A DNA stretch of 64,000 nt from JANQOH01 sp965201155 (GCA_965201155.1 OZ241752.1:1922001-1986000), one strand, 5' to 3'; counted from the stretch's first letter, positions 34,598 through 43,719 are shown. Numbers and translations are program-made. Notes: generated by a model not told the origin, from the sequence alone.

Positions 34598-36670
34598 ATG
34601 CGGTTCATGCACCGGCTGTTGCTACTGTGTGCGGCGCTGCTGGCGCTGCCCTGCGCAGCGGAGGAGGCGGCGCCGGAAGAAACCCGCATGATACGCTGGA
34701 GCGGCGCGGGCCTGGGCGCGGACTGGTTGACTTGGCCGCTGGTGCGAAAGCTGTTTCCCGATGCCGAACGCGTCGGCGGCCTCTCCGGTGCGCCGCCGGC
34801 AGCGTCAGTCTATGCCGGCGGCGCGCTGGCCGGCTATGTGTTCCTCACCCTGGATGCGGCGCCGTCGCTGGGCTATGGGTCGTCCCCGTTTCATATCGCG
34901 GTCGGCCTGCGGACCGACGGTACGCTGAGCGCCATCGACATTCTGGAGCATACCGAACCGATCATCGACCTGTATGCGCTCGCGGACCGTGTGCCCTCGT
35001 TTGTCGCCGAGTATCCGGGGCGCGACATTCGCAAGCCGCACCGGGTGACGGTCATCAAGACCGAGGACGAGGGGACGATCGATGCGATCAGCGCCGCCAC
35101 GGTAAGTGCGGTGCTATTCAATGAAGCCATTCTGAACGCCGCCCGGAGGGTGGCGCAGCAGCGGGGGATCGGTGTTGTCGAGCGGCCCGCAGTCGATCTC
35201 AGCAAGTTTCGCGAGGTGCCGTTTTCGGAATTGGTGGAAACGGGCGAGATCGCCCGCCTGGACGTTGCTGGCGAGTCAGGTGACGAGCAGATTGAACTGT
35301 ATTTCGCGCCGGTCACGCCGCCGACGATAGGGCGCAGCATTCTCGGCAAGACGCCGTACAATTTCTTTGTCAGCGGCCGCGACCCCGGCGATCTGATGAT
35401 CGCGCTGATGGCCAACGGACCGTGGAAGTTCGAACCGCACCCGCTGCGCATCAAGGGCGAGCTGGAACGGGTGCGCGTCGCGCAGGGGGAGCAGCGCTTT
35501 TCCCTGAGCCGGGAGCGTCACCAATATCTCAATTTCCTGTCCGGCAGGGGTGCCCCGTCATTCGACCAGGTCGGGCTGTACTGGGTATCGCAGAACGCCG
35601 GCATCGATCCGCTGGCGCCGTGGCGGCTGGAACTCGTCATGGCCGGCGCGGACGGGCGCGAACAGGTCTTCGGCGCCGAATATCAGTTGGCGGAAGACTA
35701 TGTCATTCGCCCGATTGCCGGTGCGGCGGTGGCAGGGAACAGTCCGCCCTGGCACGCTGCCTGGCGGGCACAGGCGGGCAATCTGACGATCCTCGGCGGG
35801 TTGCTCGCGGTGCTCACCCTGTTGCTGGCGGGGATGCAGCCGCTCACTCGGCGCCCGCGCCTGTTCACGGCGCTGCGGCTGGCGTTTCTGGGGTTCGTGC
35901 TGGTCTGGCTCGGCTGGATGGCAGGTGCGCAGGTGACGGTTCTCAATGTGCTGACATGGCTTCAGGCTGTTGTGGGAAATTTCAGTTTCAGCATGTTCAT
36001 GTCGGACCCGTTGATCGCGGTGCTGACCATATTTGTCGCCGTGACCTTCGTCATCTGGGGGCGCGGGGTGTTTTGCGGCTGGCTATGTCCGTTCGGTGCC
36101 CTGCAGGAATTGCTGGCCCGGGCAGCGCAGATGCTGCGTCTGCCGTCAGTGGCCCTGAGTGTGCGCACGCATCGTATCTTGCGTCCGGTGAAATATGTCG
36201 TGTTGCTGGTTCTGGTCGCGCTGTCGTTCCATTCTATGGCCGCGGCCGGCATTGCAGCCGAGGTGGAGCCGTTCAAGACGGTGATTTCGCTGCGTTTTGT
36301 TCGTGACTGGCCGTATGTGGTCTATGCGTTGACGCTATTGACGGCGGGTTTGTTCGTGGAGCGCTTTTTCTGCCGTTTCCTGTGCCCGCTGGGCGCGGCG
36401 ATGGCGCTGGGCGGCAAGTTGCGCTTTCGCGGCTTCAACGTCCTGGCGCGGCGCGCGGAGTGTGGTTCGCCGTGTCAACTCTGTGCCCGCAAATGCCCGA
36501 TCCAGGCGATAGAGCCGGACGGTCGGATCAACATGGACGAGTGTTTCTACTGTCTGGACTGCCAGGTGGTCTATAACGACGCGCATACCTGCCCGCCTCT
36601 GGTGACCGCCGCCCGCCGCCGCCGTTCCACCGCAGCTGCTCCCGGCACCCCGGTTCCCGCCCCGGCATAG
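34598..36670 (+). CDS. NosR/NirI-like flavin and iron-sulfur membrane protein, second copy
   Basis: A 690-residue paralogue of the preceding gene, starting four bases after its stop. A signal peptide (MHRLLLLCAALLALPCAAE) precedes the FMN-binding domain. The site for covalent flavin reads DAISAATVSA (Asp162, Thr168), closer to the consensus than in copy one. The periplasmic domain leads straight into helices without the repeat linker. CGWLCPFGALQELL and CRFLCPLGAAMAL are on the membrane side, and CGSPCQLCARKCPIQAI and CFYCLDCQVVYND form the ferredoxin domain. This copy is near the usual NosR length. The two probably work together or on different partners; flavin attachment by ApbE would be needed and no apbE is seen here. 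Confidence 0.87.
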   Translation: MRFMHRLLLLCAALLALPCAAEEAAPEETRMIRWSGAGLGADWLTWPLVRKLFPDAERVGGLSGAPPAASVYAGGALAGYVFLTLDAAPSLGYGSSPFHIAVGLRTDGTLSAIDILEHTEPIIDLYALADRVPSFVAEYPGRDIRKPHRVTVIKTEDEGTIDAISAATVSAVLFNEAILNAARRVAQQRGIGVVERPAVDLSKFREVPFSELVETGEIARLDVAGESGDEQIELYFAPVTPPTIGRSILGKTPYNFFVSGRDPGDLMIALMANGPWKFEPHPLRIKGELERVRVAQGEQRFSLSRERHQYLNFLSGRGAPSFDQVGLYWVSQNAGIDPLAPWRLELVMAGADGREQVFGAEYQLAEDYVIRPIAGAAVAGNSPPWHAAWRAQAGNLTILGGLLAVLTLLLAGMQPLTRRPRLFTALRLAFLGFVLVWLGWMAGAQVTVLNVLTWLQAVVGNFSFSMFMSDPLIAVLTIFVAVTFVIWGRGVFCGWLCPFGALQELLARAAQMLRLPSVALSVRTHRILRPVKYVVLLVLVALSFHSMAAAGIAAEVEPFKTVISLRFVRDWPYVVYALTLLTAGLFVERFFCRFLCPLGAAMALGGKLRFRGFNVLARRAECGSPCQLCARKCPIQAIEPDGRINMDECFYCLDCQVVYNDAHTCPPLVTAARRRRSTAAAPGTPVPAPA

Positions 36671-36694
36671 GGCGTTTCGGCAACTTTCGATGGG

Positions 36695-36708
36695 GGATCA
36701 ATTGATCC
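36695..36708. promoter_or_regulatory. Perfect 14-bp palindrome upstream of the lipoprotein gene
   Basis: GGATCAATTGATCC is perfectly self-complementary and lies in the 127-base gap between the second NosR-like gene and the TbpB-like lipoprotein, 90 bases before its start. It could be an operator for a dimeric regulator; chance cannot be excluded. Confidence 0.35.
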
Positions 36709-36797
36709 ACGCTTGAGCGCGCGGCTCCGGTGGCTTGCGGAATTTGCCCGGATGTGAAACGAATTCAGGTTACGGGTTCTAATCGGAAGGAGCGGCG

Positions 36798-38087
36798 ATG
36801 TGCACGCCCGGTAAGCCGAAACTGGCAGCGGTGGTCGGGGTTTGGTTTCTTGTCGGCGGAGGGCTTTCGGGCTGCGGCGAGGTTGCCGGCCGGGGTAACG
36901 CGCCGGAACCTCCACTACCGCTGCCGCTGCCCGCCGAACAGGTACCGCCGACGCCTGAACCCGAGACCGATATCTCGTTCGACGAAATCGGGCCGCCCGT
37001 CCCCGCGGATGAGGCCGAGACGCCCGCCATGGCCGAAGATCGCGGTATGGGCCGCAGACTGGCCCCGGTGTTCGATACAGGCGGAATCTCCATGAAGAAT
37101 TTACCTGAGCCGGCAGACGATCCGCAGGATGCGGTGGTGCCGGCGGAGACCGTGGAGGACGATACCCAGCCAAAGAACTCCGACCCCGAGGACCCCAAAC
37201 CCACTAAGGCTGCCATTCCAAGAAACGCCGGGCCGGCGAACGGCGAGCCGGCCAAGGCCGTCAATCCTGATCCGCCCATGATGGCGGAGGTGCCCGAAGC
37301 GCAGCTGAAACCGGCCGCGGCGCCGACCCATGCGGCTCTGGCTGCACTCGCCGGGGGCGGATTTTCCCCCGCAACCGCGCTTCATTCGGAGAATACGCCC
37401 CCGAATTCCTCGACCTGGCTCCCCGCCACGCCCGGTCCGGTCATTTCGGGCAGCAGCGGCACCGGGAGCGAAGTCACGCTCCTCTCCGATGCCCGTATCA
37501 ACGGGGTTTCGCTGTTTCAGACGGAGATATTCGGCGCCGCGCTTGACGGATCGGGCGCCGATTTCGATCTCACCGGATATGGCGGCTGGATAGACGGGGC
37601 GATGGCGTTCATCGCCTATCGGGGACAGAGGCAGTTATGCGGCGGTGTTGGCGGTTTGTTGCCGGTCTGCACACAACAGAAGATTGTCTTCGCCCATGCG
37701 TTCGGGACGGCGTGGACCGGACCGGTTCGTGACGTGCTTACCTTTGAGGGCAAGATGTTCGGTTTCGATACCGAAGCCTCGAGTGTGATGTTCGGACGCC
37801 GGGTCGGTGGCGACGCCAGCATCGAGTTGCATCCGACTTCCGGCGACTTCCCGGTAATGGACGTGTATTTCACCAACATGAGATATGGTAGCGGCGGCAA
37901 GGCGGCTGGCGGCTCCCTGACCTGGTACGATGTGCGCGGCGAAGCACCCGCGGGCATCGCCTCCCCGGCATACCGTCAGAACGGTCTCGAGGCAGGGATC
38001 TATGGGGCGGAGGGCCCGCAGGCTGTCGGCGGCACGTTCGAACGGGAGAGCATCGCCGGTGCATTCGGAGCGGGATTCGCACACTGA
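36798..38087 (+). CDS. TbpB-like surface lipoprotein with a proline/acid-rich stalk
   Basis: A 429-residue protein starting at an ATG with GGAAGGAG upstream. A lipoprotein signal ends at LSGC (Cys near residue 26). Residues of about 30-180 are rich in Pro, Glu, Asp and Ala and probably form an extended stalk. The C-terminal 230 residues are a Gly-rich antiparallel beta region. They end GIYGAEGPQAVGGTFERESI and AGAFGAGF, which is the closing strand pattern of transferrin-binding-protein-B-type barrels. Such proteins are often shown on the cell surface by Slam translocators and bind host or environmental ligands; no Slam or TonB receptor is visible here. The ligand is unknown. Confidence 0.65.
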   Translation: MCTPGKPKLAAVVGVWFLVGGGLSGCGEVAGRGNAPEPPLPLPLPAEQVPPTPEPETDISFDEIGPPVPADEAETPAMAEDRGMGRRLAPVFDTGGISMKNLPEPADDPQDAVVPAETVEDDTQPKNSDPEDPKPTKAAIPRNAGPANGEPAKAVNPDPPMMAEVPEAQLKPAAAPTHAALAALAGGGFSPATALHSENTPPNSSTWLPATPGPVISGSSGTGSEVTLLSDARINGVSLFQTEIFGAALDGSGADFDLTGYGGWIDGAMAFIAYRGQRQLCGGVGGLLPVCTQQKIVFAHAFGTAWTGPVRDVLTFEGKMFGFDTEASSVMFGRRVGGDASIELHPTSGDFPVMDVYFTNMRYGSGGKAAGGSLTWYDVRGEAPAGIASPAYRQNGLEAGIYGAEGPQAVGGTFERESIAGAFGAGFAH

Positions 38088-38148
38088 CTTCCGGCCCCGC
38101 ACTCCACTGAGGCCTTCCACAATGCCTGAACAGCCGAAAGGCGCGATC

Positions 38149-39888
38149 ATGATCGTGCGGGTGTTTTTCGCCGCTGCTTTCCTTCTATCGTCGGCCGGGG
38201 CGTTCGCCAAGGCCGGCGATACAGCGCCCGAAGGTGCTACGGGAGTGGCAGATCCGTCTCTCGCGACGGCGATGCAGGAAATGATTGTCGCGGCGAATCC
38301 GCACGCGGCGAGGGCCGGGGCTGAAATTCTGGCGCAGGGCGGCAGCGCGGTCGACGCTGCGATCGCCGCGCAAATGGTGCTGAATCTGGTCGAGCCGCAA
38401 TCCTCCGGCATCGGCGGCGGCGCCTTCATGCTCCATTTCGACGCGGAGAGCGGACGCACGGTCAGCTATGACGGGCGCGAGATGGCGCCGGCGCGGGTGC
38501 GGGGCGACATGTTTCTCAATGCCGACGGCAGCGCGCCGGGCTATTTCGAGGCACTGCTCGGCGGACGTTCGGTCGGCGCGCCGGGGCTGTTGCGCATGCT
38601 TGAGCGCGCCCATGCGGACCATGGCCGCCTCGCCTGGGAAAACCTGTTCCAGCCGGCCATCGCCCTGGCTGAAACAGGGTTCGCGGTCAGCCCGCGCCTG
38701 AGCAAACTGGCCGGCATGATCCCTACGCTGAAGGCATTTCCCGGTACGGCGGCGTATTTCCTGAGCACGGACAGTGCGGCGAAAGCCCCCGGGACATGGC
38801 TGCGAAACCCGGAATTCGCGGCGACACTGCGTATCGTCGCCAAAGGTGGCGCGGACATGTTCCATGAGGGCGCCCTCGCCCGTGACATTGCGGTTGCGGT
38901 CGCCGGCGCGGCGCACAATCCGGGATTGCTCACAATGGAAGACCTTGCGGCCTACCGGGCCAGAGAGCGCCCGCCCGTATGTCTGGTCTATCGTGGCCGT
39001 CGCGTTTGCGGCATGGGGCCGCCCAGCTCGGGCGGGATCACGGTGCTGCAAATTCTGGGTCTGCTCGCCGCGCACGACATGCCGCCTGCCGGCTCCGCGG
39101 AAGCGGTGCATCTGATTGCGGAGGCCATGAGGCTCGCCTATGCCGACCGCGATCACTACATCGCCGACCCGGATTTTGTTGCCGTGCCGACAAACGGCCT
39201 GCTTGACCCGGTCTATCTGGCGGGGCGTGCGGGCCGGATCGACCCGGCGCGCGCTGCCGGCCTGCGCCGGCCGGGCGTGCCGGCGGGAGCCGAACCGCGC
39301 ACACCCGCGGCAGTGTCGGCCGAGTCACCTTCGACCACGCATATGAGTGTGGTGGATGCGCGCGGCAATGCGGTGGCGCTGACCTCCAGCATCGAATTTG
39401 CGTTCGGCTCGGCATTGATGGTGCGCGGGTTTCTGCTCAATAATCAGTTGACCGATTTCGCCTTTGTTCCCGAGAGGGACGGTGCGCCGCACGTCAACCG
39501 CGCCGCACCCGGCAAGCGACCGCGCAGTTCCATGGCGCCGACCCTGGTCTTCGACCCGCAGGGCCGCCTTTCGCTGGTTCTGGGCTCGCCCGGCGGGTCG
39601 CGCATCATCTGCTATGTGGCACAGGCGGTGGTCGGCGTTGTCGACTGGGGGCTGGATGCGCAGGAAGCGGCGGCGCTGCCGCATTTGTGCAACCGCAACG
39701 GCGCAACGGAACTGGAAGCGGGAACGACCCTCGCCGCCCTGGCGCCAGCGCTGGAAGCGCTCGGTCACGAAGTGGCGGTGCGCGACATGAACAGCGGGCT
39801 GCATATCATTGCCGTGCCGCCCGCGGCGGGCCGGCGCCTGCATGGCGGCGTGGACCCCCGCCGCGAGGGCATGGCGCTGGGCCGCTGA
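38149..39888 (+). CDS. ggt: Gamma-glutamyltransferase
   Basis: A 579-residue Ntn-hydrolase precursor that self-cleaves. The ATG at 38149 gives a clean signal peptide (MIVRVFFAAAFLLSSAGAFA); an ATG nine codons earlier is possible. The large subunit has AANPHAARAGAEIL, EPQSSGIGGGAFML, YDGRE and GPPSSGGITVLQIL. The nucleophile is Thr396, the first Thr of TTHMSVVD, which becomes the N-terminus of the small subunit. LGSPGGSRI is the oxyanion region. In the periplasm it degrades glutathione and other gamma-glutamyl compounds. It follows the lipoprotein gene after 61 bases. Confidence 0.92.
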   Translation: MIVRVFFAAAFLLSSAGAFAKAGDTAPEGATGVADPSLATAMQEMIVAANPHAARAGAEILAQGGSAVDAAIAAQMVLNLVEPQSSGIGGGAFMLHFDAESGRTVSYDGREMAPARVRGDMFLNADGSAPGYFEALLGGRSVGAPGLLRMLERAHADHGRLAWENLFQPAIALAETGFAVSPRLSKLAGMIPTLKAFPGTAAYFLSTDSAAKAPGTWLRNPEFAATLRIVAKGGADMFHEGALARDIAVAVAGAAHNPGLLTMEDLAAYRARERPPVCLVYRGRRVCGMGPPSSGGITVLQILGLLAAHDMPPAGSAEAVHLIAEAMRLAYADRDHYIADPDFVAVPTNGLLDPVYLAGRAGRIDPARAAGLRRPGVPAGAEPRTPAAVSAESPSTTHMSVVDARGNAVALTSSIEFAFGSALMVRGFLLNNQLTDFAFVPERDGAPHVNRAAPGKRPRSSMAPTLVFDPQGRLSLVLGSPGGSRIICYVAQAVVGVVDWGLDAQEAAALPHLCNRNGATELEAGTTLAALAPALEALGHEVAVRDMNSGLHIIAVPPAAGRRLHGGVDPRREGMALGR

Positions 39889-39929
39889 CCGTGCGTGCCT
39901 GCCGGCGCCGGGCAGCGGATTCCGGCGCG

Positions 39930-39958
39930 TTTTCAACCCTCGGTGTATCTGCTATGCT
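39930..39958 (+). promoter_or_regulatory. Possible promoter of the cyclase-family gene
   Basis: TTTTCA (39930-39935) and TATGCT (39953-39958) are spaced by 17 bases, 62 bases before the gene start, in the 131-base gap after ggt. Confidence 0.35.
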
Positions 39959-40019
39959 CGCGGCACACATGGCGCGCTGGCGACCATGCGGCGCGCCCCT
40001 TAGGGAGGGTATTCACACA

Positions 40020-41087
40020 ATGTCTATCGCGCGATTGATATCGGGCGCGTCTGCGCTCGCCGCGCTGTCATTGAGCTTCGCCGTCTTCGGCGCCGACTTC
40101 GATGACAAGCCGCTGGAAGAAAACTGGGCGCCAACCGAATGGGGGGCGGATGACAAGGTGGGTGCGGCGAACCGCACTACACCTGAGATCGTTCTTGCCG
40201 CCATCGGGCTGGTGAAGGAAGGCAAGACCGCGACACTCGGCAAGCTCTATCAGTCGGAAGTGCCGCTGTTTGGGCCGCGCACCTATCAGATGACCATTCC
40301 CGGCACGCCGACCGGCGGCCCGTTCGGCCATAATGCGCTGGTTTATCACGATGAAATGCTGACCACCGAAATCGGCCAGGTTTCGACCCAGTTTGACGGC
40401 CCGGGTCATATCGGTGTGCGCACCTCGCAGGGCGACTTTTTCTATAATGGCCGCGACCCGCTCAAGACCTATGAGCGCGGCGCAGGCGGCCGCGTTGTCG
40501 GCATGGGCGATCTGGGTGTCGAGTTCATTGCCGAGAAGGGCTTTGTCTGCCGCGGCATTCTGCTCAATGCACCGGCCTACAAGGGCATGAACCCGCTGCC
40601 GATCCCGACCACCACCGACAGCCCCGGCATTGTCACCGCGGACGATGTGCAGGGCATGGTTGCGGCCCAGGGCCATGACCCGATCGGCGAAGGCGATTGC
40701 GTATTTCTCTATACCGGCCATGGGGATCTGTGGGCCAATGCGAAATGGCCGGGCATGAGTTCGGAAGAACGCGCTGCTGCCCGTGCCACCTTCACTTCCG
40801 GTGAACCCGGATTCGGCATCAGCGCGTGCGAATATATGGCGTCGCGCAAGATCATCATGACGGGCGGCGACACGTCCGCCAATGACGCGCAGCCGGTCGG
40901 CGAAGCCGAAGGCTATGCGGTGCCGTGCCATACCGAGTTGCAGACCCGCCGCGGCATCTGGAACCTGGAGAATCTGGACTTCGCGCCGCTGCTTGAGGCC
41001 GGCGTTACCGAGTTCCTGTTCGTCTGGGCGCCGTTGAAGCTGGTCGGCGCTACCGGTTCGCCGGGCAATCCGGTCGCGATTTGGTAA
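40020..41087 (+). CDS. Exported cyclase-family protein (kynurenine-formamidase-like)
   Basis: A 355-residue protein with AGGGAGGG upstream and a signal peptide (MSIARLISGASALAALSLSFAVFGA). The domain is the PF04199 cyclase fold, with the metal-site signature in VSTQFDGPGHIGV, GRGILLNAP-like CRGILLNAP, and the later YTGHGDLW. The family hydrolyses amides or cyclic compounds such as N-formylkynurenine, mostly with Zn or Mn. The periplasmic location and the FDGPGH variant of the usual HxGTHxD motif make the substrate uncertain. Confidence 0.8.
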   Translation: MSIARLISGASALAALSLSFAVFGADFDDKPLEENWAPTEWGADDKVGAANRTTPEIVLAAIGLVKEGKTATLGKLYQSEVPLFGPRTYQMTIPGTPTGGPFGHNALVYHDEMLTTEIGQVSTQFDGPGHIGVRTSQGDFFYNGRDPLKTYERGAGGRVVGMGDLGVEFIAEKGFVCRGILLNAPAYKGMNPLPIPTTTDSPGIVTADDVQGMVAAQGHDPIGEGDCVFLYTGHGDLWANAKWPGMSSEERAAARATFTSGEPGFGISACEYMASRKIIMTGGDTSANDAQPVGEAEGYAVPCHTELQTRRGIWNLENLDFAPLLEAGVTEFLFVWAPLKLVGATGSPGNPVAIW

Positions 41088-41104
41088 GTCACCGACTTGA
41101 GCGA

Positions 41105-41410
41105 GTGCGAGCGCTGGCGGGGCCGGCGTTTGCGCTCGCCTTCCTGCTTGCCGCGACGCCGGCGGCGGCGCTGGAAATCGTCAATGAACACCCCGAGCCG
41201 GCAAAGATCGTGATCGAACGCTGGGTGCAGTTCGTATCCGCCGGTGCGACCGCGCGCTTCCGCCCCTGGGACGATCCGACGCGGATCAAGGTGGAATTGC
41301 GTCATCTTCGCCTTTCGTGCATGGCCGGTGCGGACTCGCATGTTCGACTCGCCGACAACAAATGCTTTGTCGATGGAGAACTTGCCGGTGAAGGCCAGTT
41401 TCGCATGTAG
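41105..41410 (+). CDS. Small exported protein of unknown function
   Basis: About 101 residues from the GTG at 41105; a TTG at 41081 is a longer option. A signal peptide (VRALAGPAFALAFLLAATPAAA) precedes a short mature part. That part starts LEIVNEHPEP, is rich in beta-prone stretches, and has two cysteines (LSCMAGAD and NKCFVDGE) that could form a disulfide. I do not recognise a family. It starts 18 bases after the cyclase stop and overlaps the next gene by 38 bases, so the three look like one transcript. Confidence 0.5.
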   Translation: MRALAGPAFALAFLLAATPAAALEIVNEHPEPAKIVIERWVQFVSAGATARFRPWDDPTRIKVELRHLRLSCMAGADSHVRLADNKCFVDGELAGEGQFRM

Positions 41411-41888
41411 GGGTCCGGGTCGACTGGCGGCATTGCTGCTCGCTGCCGCCCTTCTCGCGCCCATGACGGCGGCGCAGAATGCGCCCGGTCCTCCCGCCAA
41501 CACACTCTATCCTCTGCCCGACGTGGAAGGCGCGGTGCCATGGGAATGGCTGGCAGGAGTGCAGATGGTGTTCGAAGGCATCGACCTTGTGCCCGACTAC
41601 CGCCCCGAACTGCGCGCACTCGACGGTGAACAGGTGACGCTGGTCGGGTTTTTGATGCCGCTTTCCGCCGACGGCAAGCGGCAGTTGCTCAGCATGATCT
41701 CACCCAACTGTCCGTTTTGCCTGCCCGGCGGGCCCGCAACCTTCGTCGAACTCCTTGCGGACCGGGCGATCGACTGGACCGACGACGCAGTGGTGGTGGG
41801 CGGCCGCCTCGAATTGCTGGAGGACGATTGGTCGGGATATTATTACCGGCTGCATGACGCGCGGCGGCTGGCCGGACCGGCGGCCTGA
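41373..41888 (+). CDS. DUF3299 exported protein
   Basis: About 171 residues from the ATG at 41373; a GTG at 41388 is an alternative. A signal peptide (LAALLLAAALLAPMTAAQ) precedes a compact domain with LDGEQVTLVGFLMPLSADGK and the pair SPNCPFCLPGGP, whose CPFC is characteristic of DUF3299. Members are periplasmic, and genomic context often links them to metal or redox maturation, but no function is proven. The stop lies six bases before the convergent nadE stop. Confidence 0.7.
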   Translation: MENLPVKASFACRGPGRLAALLLAAALLAPMTAAQNAPGPPANTLYPLPDVEGAVPWEWLAGVQMVFEGIDLVPDYRPELRALDGEQVTLVGFLMPLSADGKRQLLSMISPNCPFCLPGGPATFVELLADRAIDWTDDAVVVGGRLELLEDDWSGYYYRLHDARRLAGPAA

Positions 41889-41893
41889 AGCGC

Positions 41894-43546
41894 CTATTCG
41901 CCGCGAATGAACCCGTTGGTGATCGGATAGCGGCGGTCGCGCCCGAAGGCGCGGCGTGTGATCTTCACCCCCGGCGGCGCCTGCCGCCGCTTGTATTCCG
42001 CGATATAGAGCAGGCGGCGGATACGTTTGACCGCCGCCTCGTCATGGCCGCGCGCGATGATCTCCGAGATTGGCAATTCGTGCTCGACAAGGCATTCCAG
42101 CATGTCGTCCAGCGCGTCATAGGGGGGCAGGGAGTCTGCGTCCTGCTGGTCCGGTTTCAGTTCCGCCGAGGGTGGCTTGACGATGATGTTTTCCGGAATC
42201 ACGCGCCCTTCCGGTCCCTGCGCGCCTGCCGGGCGAGCGGTGTTGCGCCAGCGCGCCAGGGCGAACACGTCCGTCTTGTAGACATCTTTCAGCACTGAAT
42301 AACCGCCGCACATGTCGCCATAGAGCGTGGCGTAACCCACCGACATTTCCGACTTGTTGCCGGTGGTCACCAACATCCATCCGGTCTTGTTGGAGAGCGC
42401 CATCAGCAGGGCGCCGCGAATGCGCGCCTGCATGTTCTCTTCGGTCTCGTCCGCCTTCTGCCCTTCGAACAGCGGCGCCGTCATGGTTTCGAAGGCGGTA
42501 TGCGCCGCCTCGATCGGGACAGTGTCGCATCGGGCGCCAAGCAGGGCGGCGCATTCGGCGGCGTCGCTCAGGCTGTGGTCGGAGGAATAGCGCGACGGCA
42601 TTCGCACGCAACGCACGCGCGCCGCCGACAGCGCGTCGACTGCCACCGCTGCCGTCAATGCCGAATCAATTCCGCCAGAAAGGCCGATGATGACTCCGGG
42701 AAAGCGGTTTTTCTCCACATAGCCGCGCAGGCCGGTGACGAGGGCATGATAGGTCTGCTCATGTCCTTCCGGGCGCAGGGCAATGCGTCCGCCGGCAGTG
42801 GCCAGCCCGGAATCGTCACGCGACCATTCGCAGAGCTCGGCGCAGGACCGCCATGACGGCGCCAGCAGCTTGACATTGCAGCGCGCATCGAGCGCGAACG
42901 AGGCGCCGTCAAACACCAGTTCATCCTGGCCGCCGACCTGATTGACATAAATGAGCGGCAGGCCGGTTTCCGCCACCCGCGCTGCGGCGAGCGTCATGCG
43001 TTCGTCTTCCTTGCCGCGTTCCCAGGGTGAGCCATTGAGGGCGACCAGCAGCTCGGCGCCCGATTCCGACAGGGTTTCCGCCGGCTCCGGCGACCACATG
43101 TCCTCGCACAGCAACACTCCCAAGCGAAGACCGCGAAACGCCATGGGGCCGGAGGGCGGTGCCGGCGCAAACAGGCGGCTCTCGTCGAACACGCCGTAAT
43201 CGGGCAGCTTCTGCTTGTACCGGACCGCCTTGAGCACGCCGCCCTCAAGCAGCAGCGCAGCGTTGCGCAGCACCTTCCCGTCACGCCACGGCGCGCCGAC
43301 CAGCACTGCCGGGCCGCCATCCGCCGTGTCGGCGGCCAGCGCTCCCACCGCTGCCTCGACGCGGTCGAGAAATGACGGACGCAGAACGAGGTCTTCCGGC
43401 GGGTAGCCGGACAGCATCAGCTCCGAAAACACGATCAGATGCGCGTCGCACGAGGCGCGCAGGCTGCGCACCAATCCGGCATTGTGGTCGATATCGCCAA
43501 CGATCGGGTCGGTCTGGGCGAGCGCGAAGGAAAGCTGGTCCGTCAT
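41894..43546 (-). CDS. nadE: Glutamine-dependent NAD+ synthase
   Basis: A 550-residue two-domain enzyme for the final step of NAD synthesis. The N-terminal nitrilase-type glutaminase has its Glu-Lys-Cys triad at Glu42 (FSELMLSGYPPEDL), Lys113 (YKQKLPDYGVF) and Cys147 (LLCEDMW). The C-terminal ATP-pyrophosphatase domain has GLSGGIDSALTAAVA and TTGNKSEMSVGYATLYGD. I chose the ATG at 43546; the frame stays open further upstream without family similarity. It is divergent from gloB with a 173-base gap. Confidence 0.95.
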   Translation of the reverse strand: MTDQLSFALAQTDPIVGDIDHNAGLVRSLRASCDAHLIVFSELMLSGYPPEDLVLRPSFLDRVEAAVGALAADTADGGPAVLVGAPWRDGKVLRNAALLLEGGVLKAVRYKQKLPDYGVFDESRLFAPAPPSGPMAFRGLRLGVLLCEDMWSPEPAETLSESGAELLVALNGSPWERGKEDERMTLAAARVAETGLPLIYVNQVGGQDELVFDGASFALDARCNVKLLAPSWRSCAELCEWSRDDSGLATAGGRIALRPEGHEQTYHALVTGLRGYVEKNRFPGVIIGLSGGIDSALTAAVAVDALSAARVRCVRMPSRYSSDHSLSDAAECAALLGARCDTVPIEAAHTAFETMTAPLFEGQKADETEENMQARIRGALLMALSNKTGWMLVTTGNKSEMSVGYATLYGDMCGGYSVLKDVYKTDVFALARWRNTARPAGAQGPEGRVIPENIIVKPPSAELKPDQQDADSLPPYDALDDMLECLVEHELPISEIIARGHDEAAVKRIRRLLYIAEYKRRQAPPGVKITRRAFGRDRRYPITNGFIRGE

Positions 43547-43642
43547 GGGAAGGCGGTCTGTGTGTCGGTGGATCGTTCGTGGTGTCAGCAGGGCGCCGCG
43601 CGCCATGTTTACAGCAAGCGCCGTGATTTCGCAGCGCTGCCG

Positions 43643-43670
43643 TTGACGCTGCGCGGGCGGGGCGTAACAT
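43643..43670 (+). promoter_or_regulatory. Probable promoter of gloB
   Basis: TTGACG (43643-43648) and TAACAT (43665-43670) are spaced by 16 bases and lie 50 bases before the gloB ATG. Confidence 0.4.
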
Positions 43671-43719
43671 CGGGCCGCGTCCTGCGGGGGCGCGGTGCCG
43701 CTGCAAGCAGGAGCCTGCA

